This document shows positions 51,123 through 60,546 of a DNA stretch of 64,000 nt, piece after piece; positions within the stretch are counted from its first letter, which is position 1, and each line of letters begins with the position of its first letter. Under the pieces are notes generated by a model, which was not told the origin of the DNA, searched no databases, and saw nothing but the letters and a program-made list of their open reading frames with translations. This DNA is from Tianweitania sp. UT-5YL-CI-8 (GTDB lineage: Bacteria > Pseudomonadota > Alphaproteobacteria > Rhizobiales > Rhizobiaceae), in assembly GCF_030010215.1 (NCBI RefSeq), contig NZ_JASCRR010000009.1, positions 62,001 to 126,000 on the forward strand, written 5' to 3'. The position numbers were made by a program, and so were the translations under genes.

Positions 51123-51809
51123 TCAGTCTTCAAGCAGCGCCTTGTGCGTGACACCGGCGATGATGGCGCCCACGATGGGGGCCAACCAGAACAGCCAGAG
51201 TTGCTGCAGCGCCCAACCGCCGACAAACAGCGCCGGGCCGGTCGAGCGGGCCGGGTTGACCGACGTGTTGGTCACCGGAATCGAGATCAGGTGGATCAGC
51301 GTCAGCGCAAGCCCGATGGCAATGGGCGCAAAACCGACGGGAACCCGGCCATGCGTGGCGCCCAGAATGATCATAATGAACATGAAGGTCAGCACCACCT
51401 CGATCACCAGCGCGGCTGTCAGCGAGTAGCCGCCCGGCGAATGCTCGCCATAGCCGTTGGAGGCAAAGCCGCCCGACAGCGAGAAATCGGCTTTTCCGCT
51501 GGCCACCACGTAGAGCAGAGCCGAGGCGACGATGGCGCCGATGACCTGCACGACGATGTAAGGCAACAGGGCCTTGCCCTCAAGGCGGCCGGCTACGAAC
51601 AGCCCGACGGAAACCGCCGGATTGAAATGTCCGCCCGAAATGCCGCCGACGGCATAGGCCATCGTCAGCACGGTCAGGCCGAAGGCAAACGAGACGCCGA
51701 GCAGGCCGATGCCCACATCGGGAAATGCGGCGGCGAGAACCGCGCTGCCGCAACCGCCGAAGACGAGCCAGAATGTGCCGAGGAACTCGGCAAAAAGACG
51801 TTTCTGCAT
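51123..51809 (-). CDS. aqpZ: Aquaporin Z
   Basis: A 228-residue inner-membrane water channel with six helices. Both NPA boxes are present: [17 protein letters not shown] in loop B and [18 protein letters not shown] in loop E. It opens [30 protein letters not shown] as in AqpZ. The selectivity-filter context (Arg after the second NPA, no glycerol-channel Asp insertion) supports a water-specific rather than glycerol channel. Single gene, convergent with phaB. Confidence 0.95.
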   Translation of the reverse strand: MQKRLFAEFLGTFWLVFGGCGSAVLAAAFPDVGIGLLGVSFAFGLTVLTMAYAVGGISGGHFNPAVSVGLFVAGRLEGKALLPYIVVQVIGAIVASALLYVVASGKADFSLSGGFASNGYGEHSPGGYSLTAALVIEVVLTFMFIMIILGATHGRVPVGFAPIAIGLALTLIHLISIPVTNTSVNPARSTGPALFVGGWALQQLWLFWLAPIVGAIIAGVTHKALLED

Positions 51810-52616
51810 GAATATTTCCCTCTCTGATGCTGAACCGTACGGACTGGCTGCACCATGAGGCGTTGGCTCGTCTGGACCCGGACATACCTTGAAGACGCAC
51901 CAACCCCTGCGACTCGCCCGAACAGACTCAGTAACGGATATAACGCACGACCCAGGATATTAGGCAATAGCCAAAAACATCTGAAAATTTTCGAATTTTA
52001 TTTTGCAGTCGGACGCATTTTGAACCTGATGTTTTATTGATGAAGTAACGATACGCATTACATGTTTGAGGATGAAACGACGGGAATGCGCCAGTTAGGT
52101 TCTGTTGAAAAACCCTCCGGACAATTGTGGAAATCCGGTGGATAAAATGTTGAAAACCGCATATCTGAGCCGTGAACGAAGCAAGAATCTCGGAACCGCG
52201 GCGATAAGACTGCTTTTGCCGAATGCGGTGACTTTCAGATCCAAGTCACACAAGACGCGCGTCGCCAAACTTGCGATGAGGCCAAAAACAAAACTGTTTG
52301 GCTTCAATGATTTAGGCCAGACCCGCGACATGGTGCGACAAACGCCTGACAGCCCTTGACTCGCCCAGACCGGCACGCCGGCCTCCAACAAAGGCGCAGA
52401 TTCATCATCTAGTGCCTCAGCGCGCCCACGATCTATATGTTGTGACAATCTGATCGGCAAAACCGGCAGTAGCTGGTTTGTCGCTGATTCGTTCGAGACT
52501 CGTTCCAATCGAAATTCCACAACATTGTCCTTTCACTCCGCCCTTCAAAATCCTATGTGTCGGGTGGCCGGCGCCCGCTCTCCGGAGATTCCGGCGACAA
52601 GGACTGTAATTCGACG
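51810..52616. other. Gene-free region between aqpZ and the helicase gene
   Basis: About 800 bases without a supported gene. The part 51960-52160 is AT-rich and should hold the aqpZ promoter on the minus strand. Short frames on both strands (for example 52105-52359 plus, 52095-52520 minus) have no recognisable domain or codon signature. GGTTCTGTTGAAAAA at 52098-52112 is reminiscent of insertion-sequence ends, but no partner end was found. Confidence 0.5.
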
Positions 52617-55600
52617 ATGAATGTCCATCCCAAGCCGAACGACCCCCTCATCCTTTCCGGTCGCGATGTCACCGCCGTGCTGGGGCCTACCAACACCGGT
52701 AAGACGCATCTGGCCATCGAGCGTATGGTGGCGCATGAAAGCGGCATCATCGGCCTGCCGCTCAGGCTGTTGGCACGCGAGGTCTACACCCGCCTGTGCG
52801 AAAAGGTCGGCGCGCACAAGGTGTCGCTGGTCACTGGCGAGGAAAAGATCCTGCCGCGCGGCGCGCGCTATTCCGTTTGCACCGTCGAGGCGATGCCGCG
52901 TGAGACCGACGCGGCCTTCGTCGCCATCGATGAGGTGCAGCTCGCCAACGATCTCGAGCGCGGTCACATCTTCACCGATCGCATCCTGCATCTGCGCGGC
53001 CGCCAGGAGACGCTGCTTTTGGGCGCCTCCACTATGCGCGGCATTCTGGAAAAGCTGCTGCGCGGCATTTCGGTAGTCACCCGCCCGCGTCTCTCGCACC
53101 TTGCCTATGCAGGCTCCAAGAAGCTGACGCGGCTGCCGCGGCGCACGGCCATCGTCGCGTTCTCGGCCGGCGAGGTCTATGCCATCGCAGAACTGATCCG
53201 CCGCCAGCAAGGTGGCGCAGCCGTCGTTCTTGGCGCGCTCAGCCCGCGCACGCGCAACGCGCAGGTGGCGTTGTACCAGTCCGGCGATGTCGATTACCTC
53301 ATCGCCACCGACGCCATCGGCATGGGCCTCAATCTCGATGTCGACCACGTCGCCTTCGCCCAGAACCGTAAATTCGACGGCTTCCAGTACCGCCAGTTGA
53401 CGGCAGCCGAACTGGGTCAGATTGCCGGCCGCGCCGGCCGCCATCTGCGCGACGGCACGTTCGGCGTCACCGGCCGCGTCGATCCGTTCGAGGATGAACT
53501 GGTGGAGCGCATCGAAGGACATGCTTTCGACCCGGTGAAGGTGCTGCAATGGCGCACCGCCAAGTTCGATTTCACAAGCCTCGACGCGCTGCAGCGCTCC
53601 ATCGAAACCCCTGCCCCCGTCGAGGGACTGACCCGCGCTTTGCCCGCGGTCGATGCCCAGGCGCTCGACACGCTCGGCAAGGACCCGGCAATCCGCGCCC
53701 TGGCGACGGGGCGCGAGCGTGTCGCGCTGCTTTGGGAAGCCTGCATACTTCCCGACTATCGCCGCATCGCGCCCGCGCAGCACGCCGATCTCATCGCCTC
53801 GATCTACGACGATCTCGCCCGACGCGGCCATGTCGACGAAAACTACATGGCCGAACAGGTGCGCCGCGCCGATTCTATGGAGGGCGATATCGACACGCTC
53901 TCCCATCGCATCGCACAGATCCGAACCTGGACATTTGTATCCAACCGCCCCGGCTGGCTTGCCGATCCGGCACATTGGCAGGAAAAAACGCGCGATATCG
54001 AAGACAGATTGTCCGATGCCCTGCATGAAAGGTTGACGAAACGCTTCGTAGACCGCAGGACTTCCGTCCTCATGCGCCGCCTTAGAGAAAACACCATGCT
54101 TGAAGCAGAAATCAGCCCGTCCGGATCCGTCGTCGTTGAAGGCCATCATGTCGGGGAATTGCAGGGCTTCCGCTTTACAGCCGATCAGAGTGCTGGCGGA
54201 GAAGACGCGAAAGCCGTCAAAACAGCTGCGCAAAAAGCGCTGGCAGCCGAATTCGAGGCGCGCGCGGAACGCTTCTCGGCGTCGCCCAATGGCGACATCG
54301 CGCTCGGCTCCGATGGCGTCGTGCGCTGGATCGGCGCTCCCATTGCAACCCTGGTCGATGGCGAGGACACGCTGCGTCCCCGTGCCGTGCTTTTGGCCGA
54401 CGAGCAACTGACCGGACCTTCGCGCGACAAGGTGGCTGCACGCGTCGACCGTTTCGTGAATTTCCAGATCGAGACGCTGCTGAAGCCGCTCAACGATTTG
54501 AAGAACGCCGACCAGCTGTCCGGCATCGGACGCGGCATTGCCTTCCGGCTGGTAGAGAATTACGGCCTCATCAACCGCCGCGACATCGCCGAAGAGGTCA
54601 AGTCGCTCGATCAGGAAGGCCGCGCCGCCCTGCGCCGGCTCGGCGTGCGTTTCGGCGCCTATCACATCTTCATCCCAGCGCTGATCAAGCCGGCGCCCGC
54701 CGGTCTCTTGACGCTGCTCTGGGCGCTCAAGAACGACGGCAAGGACAATGCCGGCTTCGGCGATGTCATCAACGCGCTGGCTTCCGGCCGCACCTCGGTG
54801 GTGATCGACCCGACCTTCGACAAGAATTTCTACAAGCTCGCCGGCTACCGCAATCTCGGCCGCCGCGCCGTGCGCGTCGACATCCTTGAGCGCCTCGCAG
54901 ACCTGATCCGCCCCGCCGTTGCCTGGAAGCCTGGCACCGGGACGCGTCCGGACGGTGCTTATGATGGCGGCACTTTTATCGTCACCCCGCCGATGATGTC
55001 GATCCTCGGCGCGACCTCCGACGACATGGAGGAAATCCTCAAGGGTCTCGGCTATCGTGGCGACCCCAAGCCCGCCATGGAGGTGAAGGGCCGCATCGAA
55101 GCCATCGAGACGGCCGCCCGCGAGGCCGCGGAAGCGGCCCTTCGGAAGGCTGCCGAAAAAGCTGCCGAAGCCAAGGCAGCCTCTGCCGCTGCGATTGCGC
55201 CGGAGCCGGAAGCGGTCGATACGGCAGATGTGACGCCGGACGCCGCCGCCGAGCAGCCGGCGGAAACCGCTGCCGAGGTTTCGGTTGCGGATGAAGCGCC
55301 TGTCGAAATTGCAGAGGAAGCGTCTGCCGAAGAGCCTTCAAGCGAAGCGCCTGCCGAAGACGCCGTGACCGAGATTGCTGCCGAGGAGCCGGCGGTCGAT
55401 GTGGCTGCCGAGCCGGAAGCTGCCACCGTCGCAGAGCCGGAAGCTGCCGCTCCAGGCGAACAAGCTGAACCAGTGGTCGCAGACGATGCCGCGCCTGCGA
55501 CGGCTGAAGACGCTGCCCCGGCCGCAACTGCCGCGACCGCGCCGGCCGAACCCGTCGAAGAGCCCAAGCCGATCCTGATCTGGCGTCAGGGCCGCTTCGA

Positions 55601-55982
55601 ACAGCGCCCCCGCCACCAGAATCGTCGCGACCAGCACGGCGCCCCGCGCGAGGGCCAGAAGGATGGCAATCGTGAAGGTCAGCGTGACGGTCAGCCTCGC
55701 CGAGGCAAGCCGCAGCATGAGCGCAAGCCCGGCGGCGGCAAGCCGCCCTTTGCCGGCAATAGTGGCAACAAGCCCAACGTCGTCGGCAGTGATGCACCCA
55801 AGGGCGAGCGCCGCGATGGTCGTCCGCAGAACGACAACGGCCGCAAGCACCAGCCCAAAGGCCCGCACCAGGGCGGCAAGCCGAACTTCCAGCCGAAGCC
55901 GCGCGAGGAGCGTCCCGTGCGCGTCGATCCGGATTCGCCTTTCGCCAAGCTCGCCGCTCTGCGCGACCAGTTGAAGAAGTAG
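52617..55982 (+). CDS. SUV3-like ATP-dependent RNA helicase with long disordered tail
   Basis: A 1121-residue helicase related to the mitochondrial SUV3 helicase. Motif I is AVLGPTNTGKTHLAIERM (residues ~20-35), motif II AAFVAIDEVQLA, motif III LLLGASTM. The second domain has VYAIAELIRRQQGGAAVVLGALSPRTRNAQVALYQSGDVDYLIATDAIGMGLNLDVDHV and motif VI QIAGRAGRHLRDGTFG. From ~residue 830 the chain becomes Ala/Glu/Pro-rich and acidic, then from ~1000 basic, rich in Arg, Gln, Gly and Lys (GKPQHERKPGGGKPPF). Both tail parts look disordered and RNA-binding. An earlier GTG (52557) is possible. Confidence 0.9.
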   Translation: MNVHPKPNDPLILSGRDVTAVLGPTNTGKTHLAIERMVAHESGIIGLPLRLLAREVYTRLCEKVGAHKVSLVTGEEKILPRGARYSVCTVEAMPRETDAAFVAIDEVQLANDLERGHIFTDRILHLRGRQETLLLGASTMRGILEKLLRGISVVTRPRLSHLAYAGSKKLTRLPRRTAIVAFSAGEVYAIAELIRRQQGGAAVVLGALSPRTRNAQVALYQSGDVDYLIATDAIGMGLNLDVDHVAFAQNRKFDGFQYRQLTAAELGQIAGRAGRHLRDGTFGVTGRVDPFEDELVERIEGHAFDPVKVLQWRTAKFDFTSLDALQRSIETPAPVEGLTRALPAVDAQALDTLGKDPAIRALATGRERVALLWEACILPDYRRIAPAQHADLIASIYDDLARRGHVDENYMAEQVRRADSMEGDIDTLSHRIAQIRTWTFVSNRPGWLADPAHWQEKTRDIEDRLSDALHERLTKRFVDRRTSVLMRRLRENTMLEAEISPSGSVVVEGHHVGELQGFRFTADQSAGGEDAKAVKTAAQKALAAEFEARAERFSASPNGDIALGSDGVVRWIGAPIATLVDGEDTLRPRAVLLADEQLTGPSRDKVAARVDRFVNFQIETLLKPLNDLKNADQLSGIGRGIAFRLVENYGLINRRDIAEEVKSLDQEGRAALRRLGVRFGAYHIFIPALIKPAPAGLLTLLWALKNDGKDNAGFGDVINALASGRTSVVIDPTFDKNFYKLAGYRNLGRRAVRVDILERLADLIRPAVAWKPGTGTRPDGAYDGGTFIVTPPMMSILGATSDDMEEILKGLGYRGDPKPAMEVKGRIEAIETAAREAAEAALRKAAEKAAEAKAASAAAIAPEPEAVDTADVTPDAAAEQPAETAAEVSVADEAPVEIAEEASAEEPSSEAPAEDAVTEIAAEEPAVDVAAEPEAATVAEPEAAAPGEQAEPVVADDAAPATAEDAAPAATAATAPAEPVEEPKPILIWRQGRFEQRPRHQNRRDQHGAPREGQKDGNREGQRDGQPRRGKPQHERKPGGGKPPFAGNSGNKPNVVGSDAPKGERRDGRPQNDNGRKHQPKGPHQGGKPNFQPKPREERPVRVDPDSPFAKLAALRDQLKK

Positions 55983-55989
55983 AAGCGCC

Positions 55990-56373
55990 TTGGCCGCCGA
56001 GGGAAGACAGCGCATCGACAAATGGCTGTTCTTCTCGCGCGCGGTGAAGTCGCGTTCGCTTGCCGCAAAGCTGGTGCAGGCCGGCCGCGTCAGGATCAAT
56101 GGCGAGAAAACCACCCTGCCGGCCGAGCCGGTCAAGCCTGCCGACGTGCTGACCATCACGCTCGACCGCCGGGTTCTGGTCTATCGGATTCTTCAGCCTG
56201 GCATCCGTCGCGGCCCCGCTGAGGAGGCGCGCACGCTGTACGAGGATATCTCGCCGCCGCAGGAAAGCGCCAAGCCCGATCCGCTGACCGCCATTCTGCC
56301 GATCCGCGAAGCCGGCGCCGGTCGCCCGACCAAGAAGGAACGCCGCGCCACAGACCGCCTGCGCGACCTGTAA
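55990..56373 (+). CDS. S4-domain RNA-binding protein (Hsp15-like)
   Basis: A 127-residue basic protein with an N-terminal S4 domain: RQRIDKWLFFSRAVKSRSLAAKLVQAGRVRINGEKTTLPAEPVKPADVLTITLDRRVLVYRIL. A C-terminal Arg/Lys-rich tail follows (GRPTKKERRATDRLRDL). Hsp15 binds stalled 50S subunits carrying peptidyl-tRNA in E. coli; this assignment is by domain layout. TTG start at 55990, seven bases after the helicase stop, so probably coupled with it in one RNA-handling operon. Confidence 0.88.
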   Translation: MAAEGRQRIDKWLFFSRAVKSRSLAAKLVQAGRVRINGEKTTLPAEPVKPADVLTITLDRRVLVYRILQPGIRRGPAEEARTLYEDISPPQESAKPDPLTAILPIREAGAGRPTKKERRATDRLRDL

Positions 56374-56456
56374 AGACGTCGATTTCCCTGCAACCCTTTT
56401 GAGCCGAATGGCTTTTCGTCGCAGGGCGGTTCGGCGCAATGCGTGATCTTGCAACG

Positions 56457-56468
56457 CCTTTGCAAAGG
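56457..56468. promoter_or_regulatory. Perfect 12-bp palindrome upstream of fdxA
   Basis: CCTTTGCAAAGG lies 54 bases before the fdxA start. It could be an operator; no known regulator is assigned. Confidence 0.25.
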
Positions 56469-56521
56469 GTCTACCTCCACCCACAAGACCACAGAAGACC
56501 GGACCCCCGGGAGCCGCTTTC

Positions 56522-56860
56522 ATGACCTATGTCGTCACCGACAACTGCATCAAGTGCAAGTACACCGACTGCGTGGAAGTGTGCCCGGTCGACTGTTTTT
56601 ATGAAGGCGAGAATATGCTCGTCATCCATCCCGACGAATGCATCGATTGCGGCGTCTGCGAACCGGAATGCCCCGCCGACGCCATTCGGCCCGACACCGA
56701 GCCCGGCCTCGACAAGTGGCTGAAAATCAACGCCGATTATTCCGAGCAGTGGCCGAACCTGACGACCAAGAAAGAAGAGCTTCCCGAAGCCAAGGAATTC
56801 GATGGCGTCGAGGGCAAATTCGACCAGTACTTCTCCGCGGAGCCCGGCACGGGCGACTAA
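56522..56860 (+). CDS. fdxA: Seven-iron ferredoxin FdxA
   Basis: A 112-residue electron carrier. The N-terminal half has the cysteines for one [3Fe-4S] and one [4Fe-4S] cluster: [22 protein letters not shown], then [17 protein letters not shown]. The C-terminal half ([32 protein letters not shown]) is the extension typical of the Azotobacter FdI/FdxA type. It is often encoded upstream of carD in Alphaproteobacteria, as here, with its own leader. Confidence 0.95.
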   Translation: MTYVVTDNCIKCKYTDCVEVCPVDCFYEGENMLVIHPDECIDCGVCEPECPADAIRPDTEPGLDKWLKINADYSEQWPNLTTKKEELPEAKEFDGVEGKFDQYFSAEPGTGD

Positions 56861-57219
56861 CCGGCGGCAAGCCCGAAGCCGGAGAACGAATTTCATCGTT
56901 TGTGATCGCAACCCGCTTGACGGGAGGCGCGCTTCGCGTATGCAGCAAATTCTTGATTCTGGGCAGTTTTTGTGTTAAACACCACATCAACATGCCGCTG
57001 ACACGACGTCGATCATGGCGCTGAGCCTTTTTCACTGAAAGGTGACACATCCACCCGAACCAGAGGATTCTGGGACGGCATAACGCTTTGCGCGCCTTGT
57101 CCGTTTCTCTCCCCCGGTTCGCGATCGGTCGTTTCGCGGCGACGGCCTTCCTCCCGGAAGGCTGGCGGTTTTATACCGGTCTTTGTAAAGACCGGCGCCA
57201 CAGAAGGAGTTCAGGGCGT
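56861..57219 (+). other. fdxA-carD intergenic region
   Basis: This 359-base region contains no gene. It holds AT-richer sequence near 56940-56990 (TTGATTCTGGGC, GTGTTAAAC) where a carD promoter is likely. The palindrome at 57176-57195 and the carD ribosome site follow. Confidence 0.45.
57176..57195. promoter_or_regulatory. Perfect inverted repeat in the carD leader
   Basis: CCGGTCTTT / AAAGACCGG separated by two bases, 24 bases before the carD ATG and next to its AGAAGGAG ribosome site. The two-base centre is too tight for an RNA hairpin loop at full pairing, so a DNA-binding site is at least as likely. Confidence 0.4.
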
Positions 57220-57831
57220 ATGGCAACCACCACGATCCCGCAGAAGAAAGTATCTCCCGGTCGTCACGGCTTTAAAACCGGCGAATTCATCGTCTATCCA
57301 GCGCACGGCGTTGGCCAGATCGTGTCCATCGACGAGCAGGAGGTGGCGGGACACAAGCTTGAATTGTTCGTCATCGATTTTCAGAAAGACAAGATGCGCC
57401 TGAAGGTGCCGGTCGCCAAGGCGACCTCCATCGGCATGCGCAAGCTTTCGGAAGAGGATTATGTCGAGCGTGCGCTGAGGGTCGTTCAGGGCCGTGCCCG
57501 CGTCAAGCGCACGATGTGGTCGCGCCGCGCGCAGGAATATGATGCGAAGATCAATTCCGGCGACCTGATCTCGATCTCGGAAGTCGTTCGCGACCTCTAC
57601 CGCGCCGACAACCAGCCGGAACAGTCCTATTCCGAGCGTCAGCTTTATGAAGCCGCCCTCGACCGCATGGCGCGCGAGATCGCAGCCGTCAACCGTATGT
57701 CGGAGACCGAAGCCGTCCGCCTCATCGAGACCAATCTCAACAAGGGTCCGAAGCGCGGCGTCAAGGCGGACAATGCCGACGCCGAGGTTGAAGTCGAAGC
57801 CGACGATGCCGAGCAGGAAGAGGCTGCCTGA
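57220..57831 (+). CDS. carD: CarD-family RNA polymerase-binding regulator
   Basis: A 203-residue cytosolic regulator. The N-terminal RNA-polymerase interaction (Tudor-like) domain reads FKTGEFIVYPAHGVGQIVSIDEQEVAGHKLELFVIDFQKDKMRLKVPVAKATSIGMRKL. The helical C-terminal domain follows (VERALRVVQGRARVKRTMWSRRAQEYDAKINSGDLISISEVVRDLYR, then YSERQLYEAALDRMAREIAAVNRMSETEAVRLIE). The tail is acidic. CarD stabilises open complexes at rRNA and other promoters. The ATG at 57220 has AAGGAG upstream. Confidence 0.94.
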   Translation: MATTTIPQKKVSPGRHGFKTGEFIVYPAHGVGQIVSIDEQEVAGHKLELFVIDFQKDKMRLKVPVAKATSIGMRKLSEEDYVERALRVVQGRARVKRTMWSRRAQEYDAKINSGDLISISEVVRDLYRADNQPEQSYSERQLYEAALDRMAREIAAVNRMSETEAVRLIETNLNKGPKRGVKADNADAEVEVEADDAEQEEAA

Positions 57832-57857
57832 GCCTTTCCAACTCTCCACCGATGAGA

Positions 57858-57890
57858 CAAGAACCCGGCTTCGGCCGGGTTCTTGCGTTT
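57858..57890 (+). terminator. Terminator of carD
   Basis: Twelve-base stem CAAGAACCCGGC / GCCGGGTTCTTG closed by a UUCG tetraloop, followed by CGTTTT. Confidence 0.85.
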
Positions 57891-58009
57891 TGGCCATAGG
57901 GCGCCGGAACATTTTGTCACCCGTGGCGTTCTGTCTTTTTTAAAGGCAATCGCAGCCTGCCCGCCACAGAACCTTCGGCGCGGTGGCTTCGGCGCAGTGG
58001 AGCGGGACA

Positions 58010-58885
58010 ATGGTGGCCACAGCCAGAACGCAGGACGCAGGGCGGATGATGATGCGGGCGGCAATGTCGGCGCCCTATCTTGAACGCGAGGAAGAGCGGC
58101 TTCTGGCGGTAAGCTGGAAAGAGCGCGACGACCACGACGCCCTGCATCGCATGACAGTCGCCCATATGCGGCTGGTCATTTCCATGGCGACCAAGTTCCG
58201 CAATTACGGACTTCCCCTCAGCGACCTGATCCAGGAAGGCCATGTCGGACTTCTCGAAGCCGCGGCCCGGTTCGAGCCGGATCGCGAAGTGCGGTTTTCA
58301 ACCTACGCCACCTGGTGGATTCGTGCGTCGATGCAGGATTATGTCCTGCGCAACTGGTCGATCGTTCGCGGCGGCACGAGTTCAGCCCAGAAGGCGCTTT
58401 TCTTCAACCTGCGGCGGTTGCGAGCCAGGCTCAGCGGCGCAGACAGCCTGATGGAGCGGTCGGCGATCTACAAGGAGATTTCAATTTCGCTTGGCGTGTC
58501 GGAAAGCGATGTCGCGACGATGGATTCCCGCCTCTCCAATCCCGACACTTCGCTCGATGCGCCGATCACCGACGACAGCGGTTCTTCGGAACGCATGGAT
58601 TTCCTGGTGTCCGAGGAACGCCAGCCCGATGAGGCGGTGCAGGACACGATCGACATGCAGCGGCGCAGCACATGGCTGCGCACGGCGCTCGGCGTCTTGA
58701 ACGACCGCGAATTGCGGATCATCGAACGCCGTCGGCTGAGCGAAGACGGCGCCACGCTGGAATCGCTGGGCGAAATGCTCGGGATTTCGAAAGAACGTGT
58801 CCGCCAGATCGAAAGCCGCGCCATGGAAAAGCTCAAGCTTGCGCTGATCCGTCAAAGCCCGGCCCTGGCTGCGCACAACGCCTGA
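58010..58885 (+). CDS. rpoH2: RNA polymerase sigma-32-type factor, RpoH2-type
   Basis: A 291-residue alternative sigma factor. Region 2 reads HMRLVISMATKFRNYGLPLSDLIQEGHVGLLEAAARFEPDREVRFSTYATWWIRASMQDYVLRNWSIVRGGT. The RpoH box is QKALFFNLRRL. Region 4 ends LGISKERVRQIESRAMEKLKL. The sequence differs clearly from the paralogue at 8757-9668, and the rhizobial RpoH2 serves general-stress and oxidative responses under RpoE-type sigmas. The ATG at 58010 has GTGGAGCGGG upstream. Its stop codon directly abuts the stop of the opposing M48 gene. Confidence 0.92.
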   Translation: MVATARTQDAGRMMMRAAMSAPYLEREEERLLAVSWKERDDHDALHRMTVAHMRLVISMATKFRNYGLPLSDLIQEGHVGLLEAAARFEPDREVRFSTYATWWIRASMQDYVLRNWSIVRGGTSSAQKALFFNLRRLRARLSGADSLMERSAIYKEISISLGVSESDVATMDSRLSNPDTSLDAPITDDSGSSERMDFLVSEERQPDEAVQDTIDMQRRSTWLRTALGVLNDRELRIIERRRLSEDGATLESLGEMLGISKERVRQIESRAMEKLKLALIRQSPALAAHNA

Positions 58886-60346
58886 TTATTTATCCGTGAT
58901 TATCTTCACCTTGTCGCCGGGCGAAACGGTTGCGCCCGGCGTCAACGCGTTCAGCACACGGAACAGGTCGAGCTTGCGGTCCACGCCCACCATGCCGGCG
59001 GAGAGCGACCCCATCGTCTGGCCGGGCTGGACGGTCACGATGCGCACGCGAAGCGGCTTCAGGGCCGCTTTTTCGGCAGCCGACAATGTCTTGAAGCTCG
59101 ATGCGACCGAGCGCGCCACGGCATCCAGCGAGTTGCTGCCCACCGGTGCCGCCGTCAGCAAGCGGTAGATCTGGCCGCCTGAACGGATCACCGTGATGTC
59201 GAACTGCCAGCCCTCGGCCGCCGCGCGCGCCGTGGCGGCCTCGTTGCCGTTGATGGTGGTGGCCTGCACGCTCGCCGGATCCAGCCCCGCCACCCAGCCG
59301 CTGCGGATATAGTCAGCCAGCGACATCGTCTGGTTGATGGTGACGCCGTCGAAGCGGATCGCCATGTCGCCGGGGCCGGTCGCGGTGACGGCGGCGGCGG
59401 TGTTGTCGATGATGAAGCCCTGCGGCACCGAGAAGGTGATGCCGAGCTTTGGATGCAGGAAGGTCTCGCCGCGCACATAGCCTTCTTCCGGCGTGTCGCC
59501 GAACAAAAGGCCGTCAATGCCGGCGAGATAGGCGTCGCGGTCGCGCGTGCCGATGCCCGGCTCGCCGAACTGGCGGGCATGGCGCTGCGCCAGTTCGATG
59601 CGCTGCGGCGCGTTGGGGTGGCTGGCGAGGAAGTCGAGGCTTGCATCGGTGGCGCCGGTGACCGAGCGGAAGTCGCTGTAGGACGCCATGGATTGCAGGA
59701 AACGCGCGGCGGCATAGGGGTCGAAGCCTGCCTGGCCGCTCGCCTTGATGCCGACAACGTCCGCTTCGAGTTCCTGATTGCGCGAGAACTGTGCAAGCCG
59801 CAATTTGCCGCGAATGAGCGAAGCGCGCGCGGTCGGGCTGTCGCCCAGCACGTCGGTCACGACGCGGGTGGCCAGCACCTCCTCGGCTTCCTTCTGCTGC
59901 CGCTGGATACCGTGATTGGCGGTGACGTGGCCCATTTCATGCGCGATGACGGCGGCAAGCTCGGCCGAGTCGTTGGCGAGCGCCAGAAGGCCGCGCGTGA
60001 CATAGAGATAGCCGCCCGGCAGCGCGAACGCGTTGACGTTGGGCGAATTCAGGATGGTGATCCGGTAGGTCTGGTTCGGATTGGCGCTGGTGGCGGTCAA
60101 ATTACCGACGACCTTGGCGACCATCCGTTCGAGCTTCGGATCGGAATATTCCCCGCCATAGGTGGCCAGGATGCGCGGATGCTGGTTCCGGGCCAGTTCG
60201 GCCAGCTTGTCGTTGCGCGACACGCTGTCAACGGTAACCGGGTTGTTCGACGGCTGAAAGCCGGATTCCTTGAGATCGGCCTGGTTGATCGTATTGCAGC
60301 CAGCAACGAGCGCTGCCAGCGCCACAGCGACAAGCAGCCTTCCCAT
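58886..60346 (-). CDS. M48 metalloprotease lipoprotein with LysM-like C-terminus
   Basis: A 486-residue envelope protease. The lipobox is LVAGC (MGRLLVAVALAALVAGCNTINQADL), so it is lipid-anchored in the periplasm. The zinc protease domain has AVIAHEMGHVTANHG (HEMGH) and the third-ligand region SRNQELEADVVGIKASGQAGFDPYAAARFL. The extra C-terminal domain carries VNPGQT-like phrases (IVTVQPGQTMGSL, LFRVLNALTPGATVSPGDKVKII), resembling a LysM peptidoglycan-binding unit. It is BepA/YfgC-related, with likely roles in outer-membrane protein quality control. ATG 60346 is used; TTG 60379 is an alternative. Confidence 0.9.
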   Translation of the reverse strand: MGRLLVAVALAALVAGCNTINQADLKESGFQPSNNPVTVDSVSRNDKLAELARNQHPRILATYGGEYSDPKLERMVAKVVGNLTATSANPNQTYRITILNSPNVNAFALPGGYLYVTRGLLALANDSAELAAVIAHEMGHVTANHGIQRQQKEAEEVLATRVVTDVLGDSPTARASLIRGKLRLAQFSRNQELEADVVGIKASGQAGFDPYAAARFLQSMASYSDFRSVTGATDASLDFLASHPNAPQRIELAQRHARQFGEPGIGTRDRDAYLAGIDGLLFGDTPEEGYVRGETFLHPKLGITFSVPQGFIIDNTAAAVTATGPGDMAIRFDGVTINQTMSLADYIRSGWVAGLDPASVQATTINGNEAATARAAAEGWQFDITVIRSGGQIYRLLTAAPVGSNSLDAVARSVASSFKTLSAAEKAALKPLRVRIVTVQPGQTMGSLSAGMVGVDRKLDLFRVLNALTPGATVSPGDKVKIITDK

Positions 60347-60546
60347 CCGCGGGCGCCTGGACAGCGGCCTATCCGTCAAGAAGCGGCGATTCAGCAGGAT
60401 CTCGTCCTCATTGTTGCAGGCGATTGATTCCGCGTTTGAATCGCCTTCGTCCGTTCGGACCTAGCCACACTCACCCCTAAGGTGCAAGAACAGACACCGG
60501 CCCCGCAAATCGCTTTGGCTGTAAATTATGTCGCCTTGCGGGCAAT

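Noticed and set aside
52095-52520. Overlapping short frames on both strands in the aqpZ-helicase gap, and an insertion-sequence-like end at 52098
   Set aside because: No domain, no ribosome site, and no second inverted end or transposase remnant was found.
52545-54665. A 706-codon minus-strand frame opposite the helicase gene
   Set aside because: Antisense to conserved helicase motifs; no independent coding evidence.
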